From Neobacillus cucumis (GTDB lineage: Bacteria > Bacillota > Bacilli > Bacillales > Cytobacillaceae): a stretch of 64,000 nt of DNA. The position numbers and the translations under genes were made by a program. The stretch covers positions 1 to 64,000 of the forward strand of contig NZ_JAFBEX010000005.1 of assembly GCF_016908975.1 (NCBI RefSeq), in the 5' to 3' direction. Below, piece after piece: positions 38,212 to 47,205 of this stretch (its first letter is position 1; each line of letters opens with the position of its first letter). Below the pieces are notes generated by a model that had not been told where the DNA came from, ran no database searches, and was given only the letters and a program-made list of their open reading frames with translations.

Positions 38212-39014
38212 GAACGTTTCGCTTCTCTTGGCTTGGGGCTTTAACATTTATTGTTTTGTTGTTTGTAATCTCTCCTTTTATCGTTCTTATACCAAGTTCG
38301 CTTACATCAGCCAAATTCCTGTCGTTTCCTCCGCAGGGGTTCTCTTTTCAATGGTATGCGAAAATACTGGATCGCCCAGAATTTATTGATTCTTTTATAT
38401 TCAGTATAGAATTGGCTGTGGTAACTGCCATTGCGGCGACTATTCTAGGAACATTGGCTGGATTTTCTATAGCGAAGTATAAGTTTAGGGGAAAGAAAAT
38501 TGTCAATACATTTTTACTTTCGCCACTAAGTGTTCCTTCATTAATCGTGGGAATTGCTGTATTGATTTATTTTACTAAGATTGGCATAGCGGGTTCCTTT
38601 TTTGGATTGCTTTTGGCGCATTTGCTGATTACTATTCCGTACGTCGTTCGTCTGGTTTTAACTGGAATGACAAGTTTTGACTATAGTCTTGAAAAAGCAG
38701 CAGCCATTGTAGGAGCAAAACCAATTAGAGTATTTTGGGATATTACCCTTCCGTTGATTAGACCTGCTGTTTTTTCTGGATTTATCTTTTCTTTTCTCAA
38801 TTCGTTCGACAACGTTACACTGTCCTTGTTTTTAGTGTCACCGCAGCAGATGACACTTCCCCTGACGATATTCAGCTACATTCAGGAAAATGTAGATCCG
38901 TTAATATCCGCAGTATCAACTGCAGTGATTCTTTTAAGCTTAATTCCAGTTATTTTATTGGAAAAAGTATATGGCCTCCAACGGTTGTTTGGTATGGAAA
39001 CAAATTCCCATTAA
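38208..39014 (+). CDS. ABC importer permease, PotC type
   Basis: 268 aa, six membrane helices, with the loop EKAAAIVGAKPIRVFWDITLPLIRPAVF near residue 163. It forms the heterodimeric channel with the preceding permease. Last gene of the importer operon; a large nested hairpin at 39045-39113 ends the transcript. Confidence 0.92.
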   Translation: MRTFRFSWLGALTFIVLLFVISPFIVLIPSSLTSAKFLSFPPQGFSFQWYAKILDRPEFIDSFIFSIELAVVTAIAATILGTLAGFSIAKYKFRGKKIVNTFLLSPLSVPSLIVGIAVLIYFTKIGIAGSFFGLLLAHLLITIPYVVRLVLTGMTSFDYSLEKAAAIVGAKPIRVFWDITLPLIRPAVFSGFIFSFLNSFDNVTLSLFLVSPQQMTLPLTIFSYIQENVDPLISAVSTAVILLSLIPVILLEKVYGLQRLFGMETNSH

Positions 39015-39044
39015 AGAAAGTAATAAGTCTGTAAGTAAACCTAG

Positions 39045-39113
39045 CCCCTGCAACTAGTCATAATCCAGCGCAGTATCAAAAGTGGATATGACAAGATGTC
39101 GCAGGGTTTTTAT
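39045..39113 (+). terminator. Nested hairpin terminator of the importer operon
   Basis: CCCTGC/GCAGGG at the base and GTCATA/TATGAC inside form a long stem, followed by TTTTTATTT. The rest of the 39015-39360 spacer holds only the operator at 39223-39242. Confidence 0.7.
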
Positions 39114-39222
39114 TTCTAATAAGTCATATTAATGAGAGTAGACTAAGTTAATTTTACTTTTTTAGAGAAAAATACATCTAAATAGAAGATTATATTTTTG
39201 CTAAACGTTGCTAGCATATTTA

Positions 39223-39242
39223 GTAGTGGTATTTATTACTAC
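39223..39242. promoter_or_regulatory. RpiR-type operator before the regulator gene
   Basis: GTAGTG-N8-TACTAC, which contains GTGGTA-TT-TATTAC, lies 119 bases before the regulator start and suggests autoregulation. Confidence 0.6.
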
Positions 39243-39360
39243 TTGAGTTTAATATAGTAGTTTTTGATATAAAATCTATAAAGGTTTAGCCTGCGACATC
39301 CTACTTTAATATGGTATGATGTAGAATATGTACCTTTAATTTACATTATAGGAGATTGTC

Positions 39361-40209
39361 ATGAAAACGAATGTAATACAATTAATTCAAAATAAGGCAT
39401 CAGAATTAACAGAATCACAACGTAAAGTAGCCGATTACATCATCAAGAATGCGATGGATGTTGCTTTTTTAACTGTTGATCAATTGGCAGGACTCGTAGG
39501 AACGAGTACTACTACGATTATGAGGATGGCTTTTAAATTAGGCTTTTCGGGTTATGCTGAATTTCAAAAGGAACTTCAAGAACTACTAAGAAATAGGGTA
39601 GATCCTCAAACAAGGTTGCAAGTAAATCTGAAGGAAATTGATGAAAGCGATTTATTAGTGCGTTGTGCAGAAAAACAAATAGAAAATATTCGTTCCACAA
39701 TGGATCTCATCGATAGCGAAACTTTGAATAAGATGATGGATATGATATGTTCTGCCAATCAGATTTATTGCTTAGGTGCCAGAACAAGTAAGCCAGTAGC
39801 TCAATTTCTAAATCATGGATTCAATCGATTGTTTGGTAACAGTCATTTGGCGAATGAGGATGAATGGCCAGAAAAAGCAACTGATTTTTCACCATCAGAT
39901 TTAGTGATAGTTATCAGTTTTCCAAGATATTCAAGCAAAATGATTAACATGGCGAGAGTGGCAAAACAAAATAATGCGAAGATTATTTCTATTACTGACG
40001 GATACTCATCTCCTCTAGTGGGCTATACCGATTTATTACTTCCTTGCAGTTACCAAAGCATTGCTTTTCACAACTCCATCATTGGACCAATGTTTATCGC
40101 TGATTATCTTATTAGTGCAATTGCCATTAATTACTCAGATAAAACAAAAGAACGCTTTAAGTCAATTGAACCAATCATTACCGATTTGGGCTATCATTAT
40201 TTGGATTAA
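39361..40209 (+). CDS. RpiR/MurR family transcriptional regulator
   Basis: 282 aa. The N-terminal HTH_6 domain is LTESQRKVADYIIKNAMDVAFLTVDQLA and TTTIMRMAFKLGFSGYAEFQ (residues about 15-65). A C-terminal SIS domain (residues about 125-260: IYCLGARTSKPVAQFLNHGF, DLVIVISFPRYSSKMINMARVA, IISITDGYSSPLVGYTDLLL) binds a phosphosugar-like or other effector. GGAGATTGTC precedes the ATG. Probably controls the importer and catabolic units around it through the GTRRTA-WW-TATTAC palindrome. A decayed copy lies at 34731. Confidence 0.92.
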   Translation: MKTNVIQLIQNKASELTESQRKVADYIIKNAMDVAFLTVDQLAGLVGTSTTTIMRMAFKLGFSGYAEFQKELQELLRNRVDPQTRLQVNLKEIDESDLLVRCAEKQIENIRSTMDLIDSETLNKMMDMICSANQIYCLGARTSKPVAQFLNHGFNRLFGNSHLANEDEWPEKATDFSPSDLVIVISFPRYSSKMINMARVAKQNNAKIISITDGYSSPLVGYTDLLLPCSYQSIAFHNSIIGPMFIADYLISAIAINYSDKTKERFKSIEPIITDLGYHYLD

Positions 40210-40232
40210 ACTTAAAGTCATTATGAAACGAA

Positions 40233-40265
40233 AAGGCCATACGTGTTCACGTATGGTCTTTTATA
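40233..40265 (+). terminator. Terminator of the RpiR-type gene
   Basis: CCATACGTG (40237-40245) and CACGTATGG (40248-40256), then TCTTTTATAT. Confidence 0.85.
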
Positions 40266-40387
40266 TATTCATTAAATTCAGCAAAGTGTACCAAATATAG
40301 TTAATGATTAATGTGAATTTTACTTATTTTCAAAATTTATATAGTGAAAAGGTTTACATGTAAATAAAACGATGATAATATAAGTGT

Positions 40388-40431
40388 GTAATAAATATTA
40401 CATTTTATTTATTAGTAGTTATTTTTACTAC
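40388..40431. promoter_or_regulatory. RpiR-type operators before the dehydrogenase unit
   Basis: GTAATA-AA-TATTAC (40388-40401) has perfect arms. GTAGT-N7-ACTAC (40415-40431) is a second dyad 27 bases later. Rest of the 40266-40618 spacer: A/T-rich, nothing else recognised. Confidence 0.6.
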
Positions 40432-40618
40432 AAAACAACATATTACATTTAGGAAAGTTTAAAACCATGTAGGATTTTCCCCTGCATTAGGTAAAATGCC
40501 TATTTGTTATTTTGCTACTAGTTATACAAATAGAAGATCCTAAACAGAGGAACCTGAATTAAAGTAATGAAAACCGAAATCAGAAGCTTATGTAGTAAAA
40601 GAGGGAGGATATATCAGA

Positions 40619-41512
40619 ATGAAATTAGGGTTTGTAGGGTTTGGAGAAGCAGCTTTCGAAATGGCAGCTGGACTAAAAGTACAGGGTTTGGAAAAAATAG
40701 TTGCATATGATTCGCTCTGGAATCACCCTGTGTACGGAAAACTTGTCCATGACAGAGCAGAACTAGCACAAGTTAAACTGGAAAATTCTTTGGAAAGTTT
40801 ATTCAATTTGGAAGAAATCAATATCCTGATTGTCGCTGTGCCAGCAAATAAAGCATACGAGGTTAGTGAGACATTAAAGCCATATATAAAAAACAATCTA
40901 GTGTATATCGATGTATCTGCTTCAAGCCCAAATGTTAAGCGAGATATTAATGATAATATTAAGGAGAAAGGAGCACAATTCGTTGATGCAGCGATGATGG
41001 GTCCTTTGCCGGTTTATAAACATAAAGTACCTATTCTTGCAAGTGGTGAGGGAACGGACGCTTTTATTGATTTCATGTCCCCATATGGCATGAATATTAC
41101 AAAAGTAAGTGAAAAACCGGGAGATGCATCTGCCGTAAAATTAATTCGCAGCATCTTTATGAAAGGCTTACCTGCTCTTTTGCTTGAAATGTTAGAAGCT
41201 GCTAGTGAATTTAATGTGGAAGAACGAGTTATTAACTCTATAAGTGAAACCATGAATGCAAAAACATTTGAAGAAACTATGAATCGTTTGATTACCGGAA
41301 CTTCTATTCATGCATTAAGAAGATCGATAGAATTAGAAGGGACGATAGAAATGCTAGAATCCTCGAATTTGAATTCCTTGATGAGTAGAGCAGCCAAAGA
41401 TAAACTTAGATCGTTGGCAGAATTAAATTTAAAAGAAAAGTTCCAAGGAAAGACTCCGGAGAGCTGGTTGGATGTAATTACAGCTAGTAAAGAGCATGAC
41501 AAGATCTCCTAA
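40619..41512 (+). CDS. 6-phosphogluconate dehydrogenase-like NAD(P)-binding oxidoreductase (DUF1932 C-terminus)
   Basis: 297 aa. The Rossmann motif GFVGFGEAAFEMAAGL is at residues about 4-19, AVPANKAYEV near residue 80 and the substrate region DVSASSPNVKRDI and DAAMMGPLP near residues 100 and 125. The C-terminal helical domain (VKLIRSIFMKGLPALLLEMLEAA) resembles DUF1932 of beta-hydroxyacid-dehydrogenase-like enzymes. GAGGGAGG precedes the ATG. Likely oxidises a hydroxy-acid intermediate of the pathway; substrate unknown. Confidence 0.85.
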   Translation: MKLGFVGFGEAAFEMAAGLKVQGLEKIVAYDSLWNHPVYGKLVHDRAELAQVKLENSLESLFNLEEINILIVAVPANKAYEVSETLKPYIKNNLVYIDVSASSPNVKRDINDNIKEKGAQFVDAAMMGPLPVYKHKVPILASGEGTDAFIDFMSPYGMNITKVSEKPGDASAVKLIRSIFMKGLPALLLEMLEAASEFNVEERVINSISETMNAKTFEETMNRLITGTSIHALRRSIELEGTIEMLESSNLNSLMSRAAKDKLRSLAELNLKEKFQGKTPESWLDVITASKEHDKIS

Positions 41513-41572
41513 ATAATAATAGTTTAAAAATTTAATAGATTAATTATAATGTTTGAATGGAGTGGTTATATA

Positions 41573-42652
41573 ATGGCAACATGGCGTTTTCATGGAGGGT
41601 TAATTTGGAAAGAAAATGGATTCAAGGAAAACACCTCTATAGATATTCAAGTATTAAATGCAGAGGATCGAGAAATATACCTCTCTGAATCCAGCTTACT
41701 AGTTCCAGGCTTGATTGATTTTCATTGTCATATTTGGGCCCCAGGTGCTTCTGTGGGTGTTACCGATACTGAGTATATTTCCTCTGGGGTGATTGGGTCT
41801 GTAGATGCTGGAACTTTTGGATATGATGGATGGGAAAATGCGGACCGATTATGGCAGAATAGCCCGATGGAAATTCGTTCATGGCTATCTGTTCTCCCTG
41901 AAGGTCTGACTATCCACCCTAATCCTAACCCAACAAAACCTGAAGATATCTCTGTGGAGCGTTTGATAGAAACCGCTTCTTTAGCAGGGAACCGACTATA
42001 TGGGTTTAAAGTTCGATTAGGCCAAATAGATGCAAAAACGGATCGTGGGTTGTTGGAAGTTGCTCGTAATGCGGCTGAAAAAAGTGGCTTAAAGATGATG
42101 GTTCATCTTACAGGTTCAAGTCTATCGATTGACGAAGTGGTTGAAATTTTACGTCCTGGAGATGTTTTGACACACCCTTATCATGGACAAAAAGGTCATG
42201 TTCTTGATGAACATGGGAAAGTGTCTGCGGCCTTTAAACAAGCAGTTGATCGAGGATTGTTGTTAGATGTTGGTCAAGGAAGCAAACATTTTTCCTGGAA
42301 AGTATTTCAGCAAGCTGCCTTGAAAGAGGGTATCAAGCCAAACTTCATTAGTTCGGACATTGTTAGGAATACATGGAAGAAACCGCCTGTTAATGACATG
42401 AGTTACATTGTTTCTAGATTTATTGCAGGGGGACTTACGAAAGAAGAAGTATTTTCATCCGTATTGGATAACGCATGCCGTTTTATGGGATTGGAACTGG
42501 ATTATGTAAATCGAATCCTTGTTTTAGAGGCAGATCATTCTGAGACTCAATATTTGGATTCTGAAGGAGACGGCATTACTGGACATATACAATACAATCC
42601 GAGTATTCATATCAATCATGGAAGAGTGATTTTTTCACATGAATTAAACTAA
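41573..42652 (+). CDS. Amidohydrolase/deacetylase family metallohydrolase
   Basis: 359 aa amidohydrolase-superfamily enzyme. The first metal motif is PGLIDFHCHIWAPG (HxH, near residue 50). GFKVRLG near residue 152 has a Lys positioned to be carbamylated. HLTGSSLSIDEV and DVLTHPYHGQKGH give later His ligands, and SSDIVRN near residue 263 the catalytic Asp. The pattern is that of the deacetylase-like group (relatives deacetylate N- or O-acetyl hydroxy acids). ATG 41549 lies upstream of the ribosome site GGAGTGG; ATG 41573 is preferred. Sixty bases after the dehydrogenase, probably cotranscribed. Confidence 0.82.
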   Translation: MATWRFHGGLIWKENGFKENTSIDIQVLNAEDREIYLSESSLLVPGLIDFHCHIWAPGASVGVTDTEYISSGVIGSVDAGTFGYDGWENADRLWQNSPMEIRSWLSVLPEGLTIHPNPNPTKPEDISVERLIETASLAGNRLYGFKVRLGQIDAKTDRGLLEVARNAAEKSGLKMMVHLTGSSLSIDEVVEILRPGDVLTHPYHGQKGHVLDEHGKVSAAFKQAVDRGLLLDVGQGSKHFSWKVFQQAALKEGIKPNFISSDIVRNTWKKPPVNDMSYIVSRFIAGGLTKEEVFSSVLDNACRFMGLELDYVNRILVLEADHSETQYLDSEGDGITGHIQYNPSIHINHGRVIFSHELN

Positions 42653-42666
42653 AGTAAATTTACGGC

Positions 42667-42714
42667 AAAACGCTAAAAATAAAAGGGGTATTTAAAGATT
42701 TTTAGCGTTTTTTT
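42667..42714 (+). terminator. Terminator between metallohydrolase and MFS genes
   Basis: AAACGCTAAAAAT and ATTTTTAGCGTTT arms followed by T-run. No separate operator copy was found between here and the MFS gene, so partial readthrough may feed it. Confidence 0.85.
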
Positions 42715-42789
42715 AAAATTAAATGAAAGGGTTTGCAGATGGTCCTATTTCATTATTAAACTTATTTAAATTTCTCAGGGGGTGTTTTA

Positions 42790-44013
42790 ATGAAAAAAAA
42801 ATGGCTTGTTTTATTTTTGTTATGGCTGACGTTTATGGTATCTTACTTGGACCGTGTAAATGTATCTACAGCGGGACCACTTATGATGAAAGATCTTCAC
42901 ATGGATGCCGGAAGTTTTGGTCTCCTTTTATCGGCTTTTACTTTCGGTTATGGACTTATGCAAATACCTGGAGGAATGCTGGCAGATCGATTTGGGTCAA
43001 AAGCAACGATGATTTTTGGATTAGTTTGGTGGTCGATTTTTACAGCATTATCCGGAGTTGTTGCATCGGTTGGTATGTTAATCGCTGTACGAGCATTATT
43101 CGGGGCAGGAGAAGCGTTAGGAACTGGTTCACAATTGAAGTTACTCGGTAAATACTTCAACGGCTCGGATCGTAATTTAGGCTCGAGTCTATATAATACG
43201 GCGATCCCGTTGGGTCCAGCTCTTTGTGGACCGATTGCCGTTTGGATAATGGGAAAAGTAGGATGGCATGGTCTTTTCTATTGGTTTTCAGTCCCTGGAA
43301 TCATTTTGGTGGTATTGCTCTATTGGCTTCTACCAAGTGAAAAGAAAGAAAAGAGAAACAGTGGCAATCATGTAAAGAAAAAAGATAAGGTTGCATTGAA
43401 GGATGTTCTGAAATATCCAGGCAGTTGGCTTATCTTTACTGCCTATTTAACAAAAAGTGTTGCATCCTGGGGACTATTGGGGTGGATCCCCGTCTATTTG
43501 AACACTAGCCGGTACATTAACATAAAGGATTTAGGGTTTGCGTCATCAATACCATATTTACTGGGATTCTTTGGTTTGTTATTTTTCGGATGGCTGGGTA
43601 GTCGAGTAAAACATCGCGCTTCTCTAATAGGCATCATTTACATATTAGCAGGAGCAGGTTTATATTTTGCCTTCAGCGCAGGGACAACTAGCGGCAGTAT
43701 AGTATTCTTATCAGTTGCATCCTTCTTTATATTTGGCGCATATGGACCATTTTGGGGGCTTACACTTGATTTATTTCCAAGTGAAGTCCACGGAACACTA
43801 AGTGGATTCACCAATTTTGGTGGACAAATAGGTGGGTTTATATCACCATTGGTGGTTGGTTATCTGGTAAAAGCTACAGGCTCATTTACAGATGGATTTT
43901 TATTCATGATTGCCACATTAATTGTGTCATCCATTGCTTTATTCGGTCTTGATTATTTGAAGATAAAAATGAAGCAAAACACAATTCATTATGAAGAAAA
44001 AATTGCAGAGTAA
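42790..44013 (+). CDS. MFS transporter, anion:cation symporter (ACS) family
   Basis: 407 aa, twelve membrane helices. SYLDRVNVSTAGPLMMKDLHM (residues about 19-39) and the GGMLADRFGSKATM loop between helices 2 and 3 (near residue 62) resemble ACS carriers of hexuronates, glucarate and other organic acids. GGGGGGTG precedes the ATG. Together with the ABC importer it gives the block two uptake systems. The rraA-like gene follows after 35 bases. Confidence 0.88.
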   Translation: MKKKWLVLFLLWLTFMVSYLDRVNVSTAGPLMMKDLHMDAGSFGLLLSAFTFGYGLMQIPGGMLADRFGSKATMIFGLVWWSIFTALSGVVASVGMLIAVRALFGAGEALGTGSQLKLLGKYFNGSDRNLGSSLYNTAIPLGPALCGPIAVWIMGKVGWHGLFYWFSVPGIILVVLLYWLLPSEKKEKRNSGNHVKKKDKVALKDVLKYPGSWLIFTAYLTKSVASWGLLGWIPVYLNTSRYINIKDLGFASSIPYLLGFFGLLFFGWLGSRVKHRASLIGIIYILAGAGLYFAFSAGTTSGSIVFLSVASFFIFGAYGPFWGLTLDLFPSEVHGTLSGFTNFGGQIGGFISPLVVGYLVKATGSFTDGFLFMIATLIVSSIALFGLDYLKIKMKQNTIHYEEKIAE

Positions 44014-44048
44014 TTCTATTAATTATATAAAGAGAGGAATGTAAAAAA

Positions 44049-44750
44049 ATGAGTGTTGGAAATAGGGTATTTTTGAAGAGAGAGCTGCCGGATCAAAGTA
44101 TAATAGAAGGTTTTAAAACCATTCCGGCGGCCAATGCTGCAGATTGTATGGGGAGATTAAGTGCATTAAGTTCAGAAATCAAACTAATGTCTAATCCCAA
44201 TAATAGAATTATGGTTGGTGTAGCTCTGACAGTAAAAGCGCGTCCAGGAGACAACCTTTTATTGCACAAAGCTTTAAATATGGCTTCTGAAGGTGATGTC
44301 ATTATTGTTTCAAATGAAGGTGACCGTACACAAGCACTCATGGGAGAGATTATGATTTCCTACGCTGAACACACGAAAAAGATAGCCGGATTAGTGTTGG
44401 ACGGACCCATTCGTGATATTAACGAGATTTCAAAAATGACTATACCAGTCTATGCAACGGGAACGACACCAGGAGGTCCTTATAAAGAAGGTCCTGGAGA
44501 AATTAATGTTCCGATTGCCTGTGGGGGTATTCATGTTAGTCCAGGGGATGTAATTCTAGGTGATTCTGACGGTGTTATTGTAATACCTAAAAATGATGCC
44601 GAACAAATTCTAAAAGATGCTCAGGTTGTATCTGCCAGTGATCATAAAAAATTACAGGCAGCCATAGATGGAACTGCAAACCGGGATTGGGTAGATGAAA
44701 CACTAATGAAGAAAAATTGTGTGATTATTGATGATATATATAAATCTTAA
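44049..44750 (+). CDS. RraA-like / HMG aldolase family protein
   Basis: 233 aa. VKARPGDNLLLHKALNMASEGDVIIVSNEG (near residue 60) and GLVLDGPIRDINEI (near residue 117) with HVSPGDVILGDSDGVIVIPK (near residue 162) are the RraA family core. The relatives 4-hydroxy-4-methyl-2-oxoglutarate aldolase and oxaloacetate decarboxylase use Asp and Arg in the same DGPIRD and GD-x-R positions. In a catabolic operon, an aldolase or decarboxylase acting on a 2-oxo acid is more likely than RNase E control. Confidence 0.85.
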   Translation: MSVGNRVFLKRELPDQSIIEGFKTIPAANAADCMGRLSALSSEIKLMSNPNNRIMVGVALTVKARPGDNLLLHKALNMASEGDVIIVSNEGDRTQALMGEIMISYAEHTKKIAGLVLDGPIRDINEISKMTIPVYATGTTPGGPYKEGPGEINVPIACGGIHVSPGDVILGDSDGVIVIPKNDAEQILKDAQVVSASDHKKLQAAIDGTANRDWVDETLMKKNCVIIDDIYKS

Positions 44751-44777
44751 GATAAAGGTATTTTTGTGCTGGATTTT

Positions 44778-44791
44778 GTAGTAAAAATTAC
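44778..44791. promoter_or_regulatory. RpiR-type operator-like site after the rraA-like gene
   Basis: GTAGTA-AA-AATTAC, two mismatches from the palindrome, 28 bases after the stop. No intact gene follows at once; it may have served a deleted gene. Confidence 0.4.
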
Positions 44792-44852
44792 ACTTTTTAA
44801 ATAAAATATTGTGAATGTTACAAGCGAAATTTAACTTAAAAAAACCATAGGT

Positions 44853-44890
44853 GAAAAGCATTTGGGTTATAAAGTTCAAATGCTTTTCTG
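44853..44890 (+). terminator. Terminator of the MFS-rraA unit
   Basis: GAAAAGCATTTG (44853-44864) and CAAATGCTTTTC (44877-44888) arms. Confidence 0.7.
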
Positions 44891-45068
44891 TTTAAGACAG
44901 TAGCAGGTGTAAACAGTCTTTGAATGGATTTATCCTTTTTCGTGTTTAGTGCTAGCTAAAAAGTATTTATCAAAAAATTTACAGAACAAAAAATATCTAA
45001 TACGTTTGTTTTCGTCAATAAAATATGATATTCAAACACGTTGTAGATCAATTTATGGAGTAGAAATC

Positions 45069-45230
45069 ATGAAGCGTATACAATATTTAAAAGAGTATAA
45101 AATACAAGTTTGTAAGGAAGCTATTAACGCAGGTAATGCAGCAAATATTGCCCGACACCATGAGCTTTGTCCCAAAATGGTGAACCGATGGGTTAAAGAA
45201 TATAAAGACGGAAAATATAATAACCTTTAA
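45069..45230 (+). pseudogene. Transposase HTH fragment (IS3/ISL3-type OrfA-like N-terminus)
   Basis: 53 codons: YLKEYKIQVCKEAINAGNAANIARHHELCPKMVNRWVKEYKDGKYNN. This is the HTH_Tnp_1-type N-terminal domain of a small transposase subunit, ending early at a stop; no catalytic part follows and no terminal inverted repeats were seen. Either an IS remnant or a domesticated HTH protein. Confidence 0.65.
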
Positions 45231-45283
45231 GGCTTGAAGGAATTAGCCAGGAGTTATTTTATGGTCTGTCAAGCCTTTTTTTT
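45229..45283 (+). terminator. Terminator after the transposase fragment
   Basis: AGGCTTGA and TCAAGCCT arms around a 31-base loop, then eight T. Confidence 0.65.
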
Positions 45284-45375
45284 ATGCCGATAGTTTCTGA
45301 ACAAAAGGCCTAATATTATAGAATATACCTTTGTATTAATTAGCTTAACCATAAAATAATTGTGAGGAATAGAAT

Positions 45376-46536
45376 ATGAAACTGTGGAATGTTATTATCA
45401 TTACATTTGGATTTCAGACCGTTGTTTATCTTACTAGACCAGTCATAACGCTATATGCATCACATATGGGATCCTCTGCTTTTGAAATCGGTATTCTCAC
45501 CGCGGCTTACTCATTTCTTCCGTTAATTTTTGCGATTCATGCTGGTAAAATTGCTGATAAAGTAGGGGATCGGTTACCCATTCTATTTGGATCTATTGGA
45601 ACCACAATGGGAATGGTTATTCCTTATTTGTTTGGTTCTATGTGGTCACTGTACATAAGCCAGTTCATTGTTGGATTATCCAATGTTTTTCTTACTGTTT
45701 CCCTGCAAAATGTACTTGGGAACACCGCGACAAGGGAAAATCGGGATCGGTACTTTAGCATCTTTAGTATGGCTGTAGCTGCAGGTGCTTTAATTGGTCC
45801 ACTAATAGGAGGCTATATTTCTGAGCATCTTTCATATACTGCAGCTTTTTTTGTTTCTATTTTTATATCCTTTATGCCTGTTGCCTTCTCTTTTACTATT
45901 CCTGTAGTAATTAAGAAAAAGGAACAAGAAAAAATTAGTATTCTTTCATCAGTCGGATTATTAAATATATCCGTTTTACGAAAAGCATTATTTTCAAGTG
46001 CATTAGTTTTGTATTCCAAGGATATCTTTATTGCCTATTTCCCGTTGTTTGCAAAACAATATCATATTTCTGACTCTACAATTGGATGGATTATTTCTAA
46101 TCAGGCACTGGCCATGATGATTGTTCGTTTTATATTGCCCAGTCTGACAAACATGTTTAGAAGAGATACAATTTTGTGTGCATCCATTATTTTTGCGGGT
46201 ATTTCTTTCATTATAATTCCTTTTACAGGGAGTGCGATTTTACTAGGAATTTTAAGTTGTATAATGGGATTTGGGCTGGGTTGTGGGCAACCTTTATCCA
46301 TGACTACAACGTATAATGCTTCACCAAAAAATAGAACTGGAGAAGTATTAGGGCTGCGTCTATCAACAAATAGGCTTTCTCAATTGATAGCACCTATCTT
46401 TTTTGGATTAGTGGGTAATTGGATTGGAATTATCTCAGTATTCTTTATAAGTGGTGCCTTTTTACTTGGCGGAACATTCTTTATAAGACCAGAGAAAGAT
46501 AATCCAAGCGCATCTAATAATGAATATCATGCTTAA
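45376..46536 (+). CDS. MFS transporter
   Basis: 386 aa, twelve membrane helices. The motif-A loop between helices 2 and 3 is HAGKIADKVGDRLPILFGS (near residue 55), and GLGCGQPLSMT near residue 300 is in a late helix. Resembles drug- or sugar-exporter-type MFS proteins; different from the ACS carrier at 42790. GTGAGGAATAG precedes the ATG. No operator of the RpiR type before it. Substrate unknown. Confidence 0.83.
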   Translation: MKLWNVIIITFGFQTVVYLTRPVITLYASHMGSSAFEIGILTAAYSFLPLIFAIHAGKIADKVGDRLPILFGSIGTTMGMVIPYLFGSMWSLYISQFIVGLSNVFLTVSLQNVLGNTATRENRDRYFSIFSMAVAAGALIGPLIGGYISEHLSYTAAFFVSIFISFMPVAFSFTIPVVIKKKEQEKISILSSVGLLNISVLRKALFSSALVLYSKDIFIAYFPLFAKQYHISDSTIGWIISNQALAMMIVRFILPSLTNMFRRDTILCASIIFAGISFIIIPFTGSAILLGILSCIMGFGLGCGQPLSMTTTYNASPKNRTGEVLGLRLSTNRLSQLIAPIFFGLVGNWIGIISVFFISGAFLLGGTFFIRPEKDNPSASNNEYHA

Positions 46537-46600
46537 AATAAAAAGGAAAGGTGACGTGATCCGTTCTACAGAAAGGTTATGAATATGAAAGAGGAACTCA

Positions 46601-46704
46601 ATTGGTTCTCATTTTCTATAGTGATACCGATTGTCGAATGCCCTAGCCTTTCAAAAACAACTTTTGGAGACACTCCTTAATGTAAAATTAATGCCGCATG
46701 TGTT
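46601..46704 (-). pseudogene. Second tyrosine recombinase remnant
   Basis: The minus strand encodes THAALILH, a TAA stop, then GVSPKVVFERLGHSTIGITIEN. This is the HxxR/ERLGHS region of integrases, complementing the part missing from the remnant at 34406-34534, with a stop where a Lys/Gln would be. Nothing coding on either side. The surrounding spacer (46537-47205) otherwise shows no gene. Confidence 0.78.
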
Positions 46705-47205
46705 TGTCAAAGTAAATTAATTATTTATTTTTCAATATAGTAACAAAATTTAAAAATAGGAATATTTTCTTATGAAACAAAATTGCAAAATAACTTTTCT
46801 GGTAAAAAAATACTAACTTACTATAGAGGTAACAAAAAAATAGATATTTTCCCCCGTATTTTACATATGGTGAAGTTTCGATTACTCACATAAAAATCAG
46901 ACTCTCGAGAGTGAAAGCCCTTGTATAAAACACTTAATTCCCAAGCCCCAGTAAGCCAGCCATTCAATAAAAGTAAGAGTTTTGGTCCTTACTAATATGA
47001 AAAAATCACTTTCTCTTATTTAGGAATACGAAATATGTCGTAGTGAGTCGTAAATTATTTTGCAAAATTCACTAAAATTAACAAGGAATCTTCTCTCAAA
47101 AACTAGAATTATATTAATATTATTTAATTGTCCATTCGGCGGGGACAAGAAAGGAGGAAGTACATAGAGCACCGTCTAACTTTATATTATTGGGGGCGAG
47201 ATTAG

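Noticed and set aside
42723..43151. 142-aa ORF overlapping the MFS transporter start
   Set aside because: It is an out-of-frame shadow of the ACS-family transporter at 42790, which has a strong ribosome site and clear membrane helices.
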